Positions 1 to 6,113 of a stretch of 10,233 nt of DNA are shown here, piece after piece. A program made the translations under genes and the position numbers. The stretch is taken from positions 1 through 10,233 of the forward strand of contig JAGYJO010000042.1 in the NCBI GenBank assembly GCA_018402095.1, in the 5' to 3' direction. The DNA comes from a bacterium. Its GTDB lineage: Bacteria; Margulisbacteria; Marinamargulisbacteria; SXXA01. The notes under the pieces are model-generated. The model was not told where the DNA came from. It saw only the letters and a program-made list of their open reading frames with translations, and did no database searches. How positions within the stretch are numbered: position 1 is the stretch's first letter; every line of letters begins with the position of its first letter.

Positions 1-1728
1 ATTGCTCTGGGTTTTTATAAATCCCCCAATATCTGAACTCAGAGACGCTGTGGCGCCAATGGTGTAGAGGGCATCGCCCGAAAAAATATCTTTTTCAGGG
101 GATTTGAAAATATACTGATCGGCGTTGGTAGATAGCGACAATACACTGTCAAAAGGAAGGTTTTGCCATTGTTTTTCCAGTGTGGTGTTGCTGATGTAGG
201 TGTTGGGTTCCCAAGTGTAGTTTTGCGGTTCTGGAAAAGTACGCGATTTTTGGGTTCCAAAATCAAATTGCACCTCTTGATACCGTGCGATGGTTATTTT
301 TTGAGTCCATAGCAAGGGGAACAAATCCCTGTTTTTGTATTCGAATGTGAACTCGGGTTGTTTGTAGAGGAAATTGTTTTGGCCGCTAAACGTATCCGAT
401 GTGACACGGTCTTCATCCAAATCAAAGAGGTGGGAGACCGCGATTTGCATGGAGAGATCTGGCATGAGTTGTGTGTTGAATTGGGTATTGGCGATGAGTC
501 TGTCATTGGTGATGTAGCTGTTGCTGAGTGATATGTCTTCGTCTCGGATTAAGGTTGTTTTGAGTTGGGATTGCCATGGGAGTTGGGTGCGTTGTGTGAT
601 GGTATTGTTACTGAGTCGTTGGTTTCGATTGAAATAATAATAATCATTTCCACGCCATTCCCAGCTGCGTTCTCTGTTCATTTCGTAGAAGAAGTGATGC
701 GAAACTTTGCGATATTTTTGTAAGGTATTGGTATCGTCTGTGATACTGACATAGCTGATTTCCCCGATATCGGAATAGGTTACGGCCAGGGATTTGTGTT
801 CGGTGTCTTCTCGACCGGAGCTCAGTATTTTGACGCCATTGACCCGTTGATAGTCACTTTGAATAGAGAATTTATCAATTTCAAAAGACGGGGATAGTCC
901 TACTTTATAGTTGTGTAGTCCGGTGTCGGATTCGGTGAAGGTATAGCCATAGGCTTTGCCATAAAACCAGTCCATGTTCCATGGTTGTTGTATGCCAAAT
1001 CCAAAGCCTTTATTTTCAAACCAGTCTACAAAGACGCTGGCATCCATGCCTCGGACATAGCCATAGTCGATGGTGTTTTGTACGAACCACCCCCATCCAG
1101 GTGTGTTTTTTCTGCCGATGGTTGGAAAGTTCCAGATAATGTCTCGTTTCCCCAGTGCATACACATACATGGGGCTCCAAAATCCAAATGGAATGGGTCC
1201 AATAGGGTGGTTGAAAAACATGTTGTATAGCCGTATTTCACGTTCGGGATCCAATTCGAAATAGTCGGCTTGAAGGTAATAATGGGGATGGGGGAGGTCG
1301 CAACTGGTGATGATGCCATGTGTGCCACTATCCCCGTTGGGACTGTTTTCCATGGTTTGTGCGTGCAAAAAAATAGGACCTTTGGCATCGGGAGGGGTTA
1401 TACCAATATGCACGTCGGTGAGTGATGCGCGCTGGCTATCGATATGATAATGCAATGAAGGAACCCTGAAGGATTGACCATTTCTTTCTAAGGTGACCCC
1501 TTGTGTGGCGATGATGTTGCCTGAGATGGTATTGATATAGAGGTTGTCGGTGTGAATATGGGTGTCGTCGATGGCGATAGCTACATCCCCTGTGGCTTGG
1601 ATATAGTGTTGCTTGCTGTCGATATAGAGGTTTTCAGCGGAGAGTGTGAAGTCGCTTGTCGCTTCGAGGTAACAAGGAATTGTGAGCATAAAAATAAGAA
1701 CTATGCTTTTTTTGAGAGATAGTGCCAC
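1..1728 (-). CDS. lptD: LPS-assembly outer-membrane protein LptD (OstA), C-terminus off the window
   Basis: LptD is the outer-membrane beta-barrel that inserts lipopolysaccharide into the outer leaflet at the end of the Lpt bridge. The frame is open from 1728 to the window edge, giving 576 residues; the family usually has about 700-1000, so the end of the barrel is missing. I chose the GTG at 1728, not the ATG at 1689, because GAGGAGG lies 8 nt upstream and the extra 13 codons supply a positively charged start and hydrophobic core: a signal peptide of about 23 residues (MALSLKKSIVLIF..., ending near YLEA). Residues about 24-115 look like the periplasmic OstA/LptA-type jelly roll, with repeated short beta strands (LYIDSKQHYIQATGDVAI, LYINTISGNIIATQG). 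Then comes the LptD-like transition (TSCDLPHPHYYLQAD near 141-155; IGPIPFGFWSPMYVY near 176-190). The rest is rich in aromatic residues and alternating strands, as in a barrel. Family assignment is confident; strain-level function is inferred. Confidence 0.87.
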   Translation of the reverse strand, partial: MALSLKKSIVLIFMLTIPCYLEATSDFTLSAENLYIDSKQHYIQATGDVAIAIDDTHIHTDNLYINTISGNIIATQGVTLERNGQSFRVPSLHYHIDSQRASLTDVHIGITPPDAKGPIFLHAQTMENSPNGDSGTHGIITSCDLPHPHYYLQADYFELDPEREIRLYNMFFNHPIGPIPFGFWSPMYVYALGKRDIIWNFPTIGRKNTPGWGWFVQNTIDYGYVRGMDASVFVDWFENKGFGFGIQQPWNMDWFYGKAYGYTFTESDTGLHNYKVGLSPSFEIDKFSIQSDYQRVNGVKILSSGREDTEHKSLAVTYSDIGEISYVSITDDTNTLQKYRKVSHHFFYEMNRERSWEWRGNDYYYFNRNQRLSNNTITQRTQLPWQSQLKTTLIRDEDISLSNSYITNDRLIANTQFNTQLMPDLSMQIAVSHLFDLDEDRVTSDTFSGQNNFLYKQPEFTFEYKNRDLFPLLWTQKITIARYQEVQFDFGTQKSRTFPEPQNYTWEPNTYISNTTLEKQWQNLPFDSVLSLSTNADQYIFKSPEKDIFSGDALYTIGATASLSSDIGGFIKTQSN

Positions 1729-1765
1729 CCCTAAGGCCTCCTCAGGGTGGGGCTTTTTCTTTTTT
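1724..1765 (-). promoter_or_regulatory. Hairpin over the lptD ribosome binding site and start codon
   Basis: The left arm (1724-1736, GCCACCCCTAAGG) and right arm (1740-1753, CCTCAGGGTGGGGC) form a stem with a 3-nt loop. In the minus-strand mRNA the core CCCUGAGG/CCUUAGGG pairs throughout, with one G-U wobble. The hairpin contains both the Shine-Dalgarno sequence GAGGAGG (1737-1743) and the GUG start (1728-1726) of lptD, so folding would be expected to block initiation. Read on the plus strand, the same stem has an A-C mismatch at that pair and is followed by TTTTTCTTTTTT (1754-1765), the form of an intrinsic terminator for antisense transcription. Both roles are inference from sequence. Confidence 0.5.
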
Positions 1766-1822
1766 GAGGACGCGTAGATTTACCGCCTATACCAACGCTT
1801 TCAGCGGCTGAGGGCAATCGTG

Positions 1823-3682
1823 TTACCATTTTTTTGGAAACTGAAAAACCGGTGGGAGCCACTTCAAATCGGGTAGTATTTTGTGTATCGGCGCGAGACA
1901 TCTTGCCACAAACGGAAAGGCGGGTATGTCATTGAGTGACATTTCCCATAGTGCGATGGCGGCGTCATAACGCTGTAGTTTCCAGTTCAGAAATCCCATA
2001 TTGATGTGACATAAGGCGGTGGGACGGGTGTTGCTCGAGAGCAATGAAAGCGCCGCTTCTGTGTTGCCATCCATGTCTAATAATCCGGCTTCCAACTGTA
2101 ATCGACCTGTTTTACTGATATTGGGTAGAGGTGTTTGTAACCATGTTTTGACGTCCTCTATGCGGCCTTCGATCGCGTGGATATAGTGTGTATTTAGCTG
2201 AGCATTGGGGTTTTCGGGTGCCAATTGATGGGCAAGTTCGAGTGCTTCTATGCCTGCGGTATATTGTTGTTTCATGGCATAAGTAATGCCTTTTTCTTGG
2301 TGAGGCATGGCCAGTGACAGATGCATGGGGTCTACGGGGCTTTCGTTGGGCACCGCGATCAATACCGGGCCTGACGTGGTGAGTAACCATGTCAACATTC
2401 GACCCCGGTAATGGGTTGCCGGAGATTTGCGGAGATTTTCAAGAAGGGTGGGTGCGTAAGGGAATCCAATGTCTTGGTTGACGATGCTTTCCAATGCATC
2501 AATTGCTTTTTCACTATCTCCCAATAGGGTATGGGCAATGGCCTGTAAAAATTGAATATTTTTGTGTCGTTCGGGGTGTTGGTTAGAGATTCCTGCCAAC
2601 CACTGGAGATGTCTGAGTGCAAATTCGAATTTTCCTTGTTCGAGATAAGCGTGACAGAGTGTGAGTGTGGCCAATTCGGCGTCAGGGTCGGTGTGTGGGA
2701 TTTTTTGTAATAATACAATGCTGTCATGGAGCTTGCCTATTTCTGCGTGCATGAGGCCGATATCGACTTGTTGATTTGTTTCCAAGACGTGGGCGTAGTA
2801 GTGATTTTGAATATCTGTAGCGGCAGTTATTAACATTGGTGAAAGTGTGGGGGCCAAAGCATAATGGTCTTGGAGCATTCTGAGTGCTGTTTCATGTTGG
2901 CCTTGTCTGGCATGAATTAAGGCCATTTGTCGTTTGGCTTCTGCTATTCGTGGTGTCGCTAGTACGGCGTCGCATTGCAAGAGTGCCGATGGGTAATCAG
3001 CCTTATTCATGTAGATGTTGGCCATCAAAAGTCTACTGGAAGCCTCTAATTGCGGTGCGTTGATAATAATTGTTCCGAGATCTTCTAGTAGGGTCTCTAC
3101 ATCATCTAGCGGTAATGTACTGAGTATTTGAATGTGTTCAAAACTGGCCGTGTAGTTGCGGTTATCTCGCTCTATTTGACTGAGTAATTGGAGTGCATAG
3201 ACTTGCATGGGGTATATTTTTAGAACAGATTCTAACTTGTCATGAATGATTTCTCTGTAGTCTTGTGGGGCTAACATGTATAGCTGTGCAAGGTAATCAA
3301 TGCCTTCTGAAAACCGTTCGACATGTAAGAGGTATCCCCCTGCCGCCAGTAGCAATCTCGCATTGTTTGGGAATAGACCCGTGAGACGTTCGTATTCTGG
3401 TAACAAGTTTTTGGTGGATGTGGACCACAATGCCTCTAGGTGTGGTAAAGCGCTATCTGGGTCATAAAGCATACTGTAGAGATGCACGAGAAACAGATGA
3501 ATGGGCTCTGGTTCTGCGACTTCTTGGGTGAGTGGTGATAGACGTCGGATGACATCGGCTGCATGCATAGGGGACTTGGTGATCAGCTCGCGGTATTCAG
3601 GGAGGGCGTCATCGTAACGATTTGCTTTGATATAGAGGTCTGCAAGCGTTTGGTGATAATGGATGTTTTGGGAATTTTTGGA
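1823..3682 (-). CDS. Tetratricopeptide-repeat protein, larger downstream part of a split gene
   Basis: This is a long alpha-helical TPR array with no enzymatic domain that I can recognise. The first ATG is at 3568 and gives 581 residues, but it has no Shine-Dalgarno sequence. The same frame is open for 38 more codons up to the TAA at 3685-3683, and those codons encode a textbook TPR (HQTLADLYIKANRYDDALPE). The true reading frame therefore begins further upstream, in the ORF that ends at that TAA. Numbering from the ATG, repeats are visible at about 180-207 (LLMANIYMNKADYPSALLQ), 213-240 (RQMALIHARQGQHETALRML), 301-326, 342-365, 426-453 and 521-549 (INMGFLNWKLQRYDAAIALW). No signal peptide or membrane span is seen. 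TPR arrays are protein-protein scaffolds; the position between an LptF/G permease and lptD suggests an envelope role but does not prove one. No ATG, GTG or TTG exists in frame between 3682 and 3568. Confidence 0.7.
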   Translation of the reverse strand, partial: SKNSQNIHYHQTLADLYIKANRYDDALPEYRELITKSPMHAADVIRRLSPLTQEVAEPEPIHLFLVHLYSMLYDPDSALPHLEALWSTSTKNLLPEYERLTGLFPNNARLLLAAGGYLLHVERFSEGIDYLAQLYMLAPQDYREIIHDKLESVLKIYPMQVYALQLLSQIERDNRNYTASFEHIQILSTLPLDDVETLLEDLGTIIINAPQLEASSRLLMANIYMNKADYPSALLQCDAVLATPRIAEAKRQMALIHARQGQHETALRMLQDHYALAPTLSPMLITAATDIQNHYYAHVLETNQQVDIGLMHAEIGKLHDSIVLLQKIPHTDPDAELATLTLCHAYLEQGKFEFALRHLQWLAGISNQHPERHKNIQFLQAIAHTLLGDSEKAIDALESIVNQDIGFPYAPTLLENLRKSPATHYRGRMLTWLLTTSGPVLIAVPNESPVDPMHLSLAMPHQEKGITYAMKQQYTAGIEALELAHQLAPENPNAQLNTHYIHAIEGRIEDVKTWLQTPLPNISKTGRLQLEAGLLDMDGNTEAALSLLSSNTRPTALCHINMGFLNWKLQRYDAAIALWEMSLNDIPAFPFVARCLAPIHKILPDLKWLPPVFQFPKKW

Positions 3683-4126
3683 TTAATCTTGAAAAGAGAG
3701 AGGCTGCTTTCCAAGTTGTTTTGTGACATATAGACCTGTGGCAGGGTATCTAAAATCACTGAGTTGTGATATCATTGTCGATGGCTGATCTGAACAACAG
3801 TAATACCCGAGGATCATGGGATTGGTAAGTCCATATTTTGCCCAATAAAAACATGATTTGGCTAAAATTAGATTTTCTTCGTATATATCTTCCAATTCGT
3901 ATAAAGCATCTGAAAAATACCGTGCACTGACATATATTTCTGCAATAATGAGTCGTAGATACCAATCTTCTTGTCGTGTTTGCAATAGACGATAGAGGGG
4001 GATAAGTGCATCTGCTACCCATAATGGGTTTTGTGACACAATCCGTTTGTAATGTTCCAATGCTGTCACATATTGGTTTTTTTGAATAAATTGGAATGGT
4101 GTCTGTAGCGTTCTTTTTTGTATCAT
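3683..4126 (-). CDS. Tetratricopeptide-repeat protein, N-terminal part of a split gene
   Basis: This 147-residue ORF starts at an ATG that overlaps the stop codon of the upstream permease gene (ATGA at 4126-4123), the usual mark of translational coupling, so its start is secure. It holds at least two TPR-like helical pairs, at residues about 11-34 (FQFIQKNQYVTALEHYKRIV) and 58-84 (AEIYVSARYFSDALYELED). The last 60 residues are less repeat-like. It ends in a TAA at 3685-3683, and directly after that stop the same frame continues into another clear TPR and then the 581-residue array. The simplest reading is that this is the beginning of one protein of about 767 residues interrupted by a single nonsense codon. 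The alternatives are a real two-gene arrangement, stop-codon readthrough, or a base-calling error. Product function is unknown beyond being a likely scaffold. Confidence 0.65.
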   Translation of the reverse strand: MIQKRTLQTPFQFIQKNQYVTALEHYKRIVSQNPLWVADALIPLYRLLQTRQEDWYLRLIIAEIYVSARYFSDALYELEDIYEENLILAKSCFYWAKYGLTNPMILGYYCCSDQPSTMISQLSDFRYPATGLYVTKQLGKQPLSFQD

Positions 4127-5232
4127 CGTTTTCGGACCTGATAAAAGATGGTGATGCCGGCTATAGAGGCATAGAGGCTATTTGCTAACCAAGCCCCTAT
4201 AAAGGGGGACAATTGTCCGTCTTTGGCCAAGGCACGGGACATTGCGACGATAAAAAAGTAAAACCCAACACTGAGTACGGCAATACAAATAGATAGAATA
4301 ACACCCCACCAGTCTTTGGCCGAGCGCACAAAGCTAAAACAGTAAGCAATCCCAACCAGACAAAAAATAAAACAAGCTGCGGGAATACTTTTTTTGAGAT
4401 GGTATTCGACTGCCAATGCACGCGTGCTAATGCCGCCTTTATTGAGTGATTTTATGCGTTTTTCTAGTTCTTTGGAGTCCATTTCACGGGCTGTTTTTTG
4501 CTGAGAAAAGTAGGTTTGAATATCCTGGTCGACATGAATCATCATCGTCGAAAAAATCGTGGAAAACAACAAGCTGCCATCGCTGTCGAATTCGTAGCTA
4601 CGACCCTTGTCCAATATCCAAGTGAAATTTTTCCAGTGACCCACCTCGGCCTGTAGAATGCGCGGATACTGCCCGTTGTCTTCGAATACGATAACATGGG
4701 ACATTTTATGGGAAACCGTATCCATTTTTTTGATATAAAAAAAGCGATTTTTGGCGTCTTTGAAAACGACATTGTCGACAATAGTCGGTGGCGGTTTGCG
4801 TTCTATTTCTTTTTGTATGAGTTTTTCTGATTGATGGTTTGCCCATGGTACGACACTGTCATTGACCATAAAAGCAATCATGCTAATGCCCAGTCCAATC
4901 AAGATGAGTGGTATTGCAATGCGTAAGAGATGGACGCCTGAAGCACGTAATACGGTGATTTCGTTGTCTTTGGCCATACGTATCAAAAGCAACATAATGG
5001 CAAAGAGAACGGCCATAGGAAAAAAGAGTATAAATACAGCAGGGAGTTTGTAAAAAAGAAGCCTGACAGTTACCCCTATGTGTATGCCAGATAAAATGGT
5101 GAGATCCACAAGCGAAAAGAGGATATCAACGATGCCAATAATGGTAAATCCCATTACGGCCAAAAAAAAGGGCCCAAGGAATTGCCGAAGCAAATACCGA
5201 TCTAAAATAGTCAGAGAGGGAATAAAGGGCAT
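4123..5232 (-). CDS. LptF/LptG (YjgP/YjgQ) family LPS-export permease
   Basis: LptF and LptG are the membrane subunits of the LptB2FG ABC transporter, which extracts lipopolysaccharide from the inner membrane and passes it to the periplasmic Lpt bridge. The 369 residues match the family length and plan. Membrane segments are predicted at about 17-39, 59-85 and 103-124, then a periplasmic beta-rich (jelly-roll-like) domain at about 150-245, then segments at about 283-301, 308-332 and 345-366. Recognisable family stretches are the N-terminal LDRYLLRQFLGPFF and the cytoplasmic-loop sequence KDNEITVLRASGVHLLRI (about 89-106), followed by VVPWANHQ. I cannot decide between LptF and LptG from one paralogue. 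The ATG at 5232 has only a weak upstream Shine-Dalgarno sequence (GGTGAT), and a perfect palindrome lies about 20 bp before it. The stop overlaps the start of the TPR gene by ATGA. A gene for the partner subunit or the ATPase LptB is not in the window. Confidence 0.9.
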   Translation of the reverse strand: MPFIPSLTILDRYLLRQFLGPFFLAVMGFTIIGIVDILFSLVDLTILSGIHIGVTVRLLFYKLPAVFILFFPMAVLFAIMLLLIRMAKDNEITVLRASGVHLLRIAIPLILIGLGISMIAFMVNDSVVPWANHQSEKLIQKEIERKPPPTIVDNVVFKDAKNRFFYIKKMDTVSHKMSHVIVFEDNGQYPRILQAEVGHWKNFTWILDKGRSYEFDSDGSLLFSTIFSTMMIHVDQDIQTYFSQQKTAREMDSKELEKRIKSLNKGGISTRALAVEYHLKKSIPAACFIFCLVGIAYCFSFVRSAKDWWGVILSICIAVLSVGFYFFIVAMSRALAKDGQLSPFIGAWLANSLYASIAGITIFYQVRKR

Positions 5233-5251
5233 GAAATAATGACTATCACCA

Positions 5252-5282
5252 AGGCTTTTGGGAACTCAGTTCCCAAAAGCCT
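5252..5282. repeat. Perfect 15-bp inverted repeat between rpsU and the permease gene
   Basis: The arms AGGCTTTTGGGAACT (5252-5266) and AGTTCCCAAAAGCCT (5268-5282) are exact reverse complements around a single base, C5267. In minus-strand RNA the structure would form about 25 nt after the rpsU stop and end about 20 nt before the permease start. It is not followed by a T tract on either strand (TTGGTGATAG on the minus strand, AAAATG on the plus strand), so it is not a canonical intrinsic terminator. It could be an mRNA stabilising or processing hairpin, a weak attenuator, or a dyad binding site. The symmetry is seen directly; the function is not known. Confidence 0.6.
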
Positions 5283-5307
5283 AAAATGTACTGGGGATAC
5301 AATCGGA

Positions 5308-5508
5308 CTAAAAAATATCCTCAGAGCGTTGTTGCATGATGGTGCGACGAACAGCTGCTTTTGCTTTACGCTTTTTTTCGTCAGAGGGTTTTTCGAAAAA
5401 TTCGCGTTTGCGTAATTCTTGAAGAATACCGTCGTTTTTGATTTTGCGTTTGAATTTTCTTAATACGGAATCAATAGATTCTCCAGGTCGTTTTTCTTGT
5501 TTTGTCAT
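5308..5508 (-). CDS. rpsU: Small ribosomal subunit protein bS21
   Basis: bS21 is a small basic protein that sits near the platform of the 30S subunit, next to the 3' end of 16S rRNA, and helps translation initiation. The 66-residue product is within the normal size range and shows the family pattern: an N-terminal stretch with RPGESIDSVLRKFKRKIKND, the central LRKREFFEKPS block, and a very basic helix (EKKRKAKAAVRR). AGGAG stands 7 nt upstream of the ATG at 5508, which fixes the start. The gene follows the HIT-family gene by 22 bp, so the two are probably cotranscribed. Nothing is missing or unusual in the protein. Confidence 0.93.
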   Translation of the reverse strand: MTKQEKRPGESIDSVLRKFKRKIKNDGILQELRKREFFEKPSDEKKRKAKAAVRRTIMQQRSEDIF

Positions 5509-5530
5509 ACCGGTGCTCCTGAATATAAGA

Positions 5531-5878
5531 CTATCCTGGTGGCCATTGCAAAGAACGGCCTCCCAAGATGTGAAAGTGTACGTGATTAACGGACTGTCCG
5601 CCGTCCAAACCTGTATTTGTCACAACACGAAATCCAGATTTCAAAAGACCAAGATCTTTAGCGACAATCTGAATCGCACGTAGAATGGCAAGGATCGGAT
5701 CGGGGGCATCACTGGGTATATCTGAGATGTTGTCACAGTGATTTTTTGGAATAACAAGGACATGGACTGGGGCCTGGGGCGTTATATCGTGAAAGGCGAT
5801 GACTTGATCATCCTCATACACAATGCTTGCAGGGATTTGCTTTTGGGCAATTTTGCAAAACAAACATGATGCTGACAC
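5531..5878 (-). CDS. HIT-family (HinT-like) nucleotide-binding hydrolase
   Basis: HIT proteins of the HinT branch hydrolyse purine nucleoside phosphoramidates and related AMP adducts; their cellular role in bacteria is poorly defined. The signature H-x-H-x-H is present as HVHFH at residues about 99-103, followed by ILGGR and the family's C-terminal WPPG. The N-terminal CLFCKI (Cys5 and Cys8) matches the zinc-binding form, and IPASIVYEDDQVIAFHDI is the usual first block. I chose the GTG at 5878, giving 115 residues, because AAGGAG (5893-5888) lies 9 nt upstream and HinT proteins normally start just before the CxxC. The in-frame ATG at 5908 would add 10 residues, has no ribosome binding site, and its codons include this Shine-Dalgarno sequence. 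It is followed 22 bp later by rpsU and preceded by the intergenic region with the MITE-like element. Confidence 0.9.
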   Translation of the reverse strand: MSASCLFCKIAQKQIPASIVYEDDQVIAFHDITPQAPVHVLVIPKNHCDNISDIPSDAPDPILAILRAIQIVAKDLGLLKSGFRVVTNTGLDGGQSVNHVHFHILGGRSLQWPPG

Positions 5879-5887
5879 GTTTACACA

Positions 5888-5893
5888 CTCCTT
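5888..5893 (-). promoter_or_regulatory. Shine-Dalgarno sequence that sets the HIT gene start
   Basis: AAGGAG on the minus strand, 9 nt before the GTG at 5878. It lies inside the codons that would follow the alternative ATG at 5908, which favours the GTG start. Confidence 0.65.
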
Positions 5894-5946
5894 TATTGAT
5901 AGAAGCATAACATAGAATGAGAGGGTTTCGCGATTGTTTTTTTCTA

Positions 5947-6075
5947 AATAAGTGTAATCGCTTCCTAGAGCGGGGGTGCATGGGGTGGCGTCCCCGATAT
6001 ACCAACAGGTGCTCGCCAGAGGAGATCACGAAAAGCGTTGCTCCTCCCTCACACTAGGAAGGGGTTACAAATAAG
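5947..6075. mobile_element. MITE-like element with terminal inverted repeats and target duplication
   Basis: A 117-bp segment (5953-6069) begins TGTAATCGCTTCCTAG and ends CTAGGAAGGGGTTACA. These ends are inverted repeats matching at 14 of 16 positions, with TG...CA termini. The segment is flanked on both sides by the direct repeat AATAAG (5947-5952 and 6070-6075), as expected of a target-site duplication. It is too short to encode a transposase and contains no convincing ORF. An internal hairpin is possible (GAGGAG at 6019-6024 with CTCCTC at 6041-6046). It lies in the rimO-HIT spacer, where insertion would not break a gene. The alternative is a structured non-coding RNA closed by the same stem; the flanking direct repeat is what favours a mobile element. 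I cannot name the parent insertion sequence. Confidence 0.55.
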
Positions 6076-6109
6076 TCTGTGATGCCTGACTGACCTACGA
6101 CTTATCTGT
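6067..6109 (-). other. Stem-loop just after the rimO stop codon
   Basis: In the minus-strand transcript, ACAGATAAGTC (6109-6099) pairs with GACTTATTTGT (6077-6067), giving 11 bp including one G-U and a 21-nt loop. It starts 5 bases after the rimO stop and could protect or end the rimO mRNA, although no T tract follows. Its distal arm contains the right-hand copy of the putative target duplication. Confidence 0.35.
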
Positions 6110-6113
6110 GTGA

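Noticed and set aside
985..1230. Plus-strand ORF of 81 codons (and overlapping plus-strand ORFs nearby)
   Set aside because: It is an antisense shadow of lptD, whose frame is open throughout with clear family motifs.
2112..2727. Minus-strand ORFs of 92 and 111 codons inside the TPR gene
   Set aside because: They are alternative-frame shadows; the TPR frame shows consistent repeat motifs across the same bases.
5252..5282. Palindrome as rho-independent terminator of rpsU
   Set aside because: No run of T follows the hairpin on either strand, so it is listed as an inverted repeat of unknown function.
5969..5990. Riboswitch-like strings: GCGGGGGTGC on the plus strand (thiamine type) and AGGAGCAA on the minus strand near 6036-6047 (glycine type)
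   Set aside because: The remaining conserved parts of either riboswitch (CTGAGA and the second thiamine helix; the glycine CTCTCAGGC-type segment) are absent, and the flanking inverted and direct repeats explain the region better.
5814..6029. Minus-strand 71-codon ORF spanning the MITE-like element and the HIT start
   Set aside because: It is out of frame with the HIT gene, has no ribosome binding site and resembles no protein I recognise.
5953..6069. 6S, SRP (4.5S) or tmRNA gene
   Set aside because: No SRP apical loop (GGAAG with AGCA), no tmRNA tRNA-like ends and no clear 6S central bubble could be found on either strand. A new structured RNA is not excluded.
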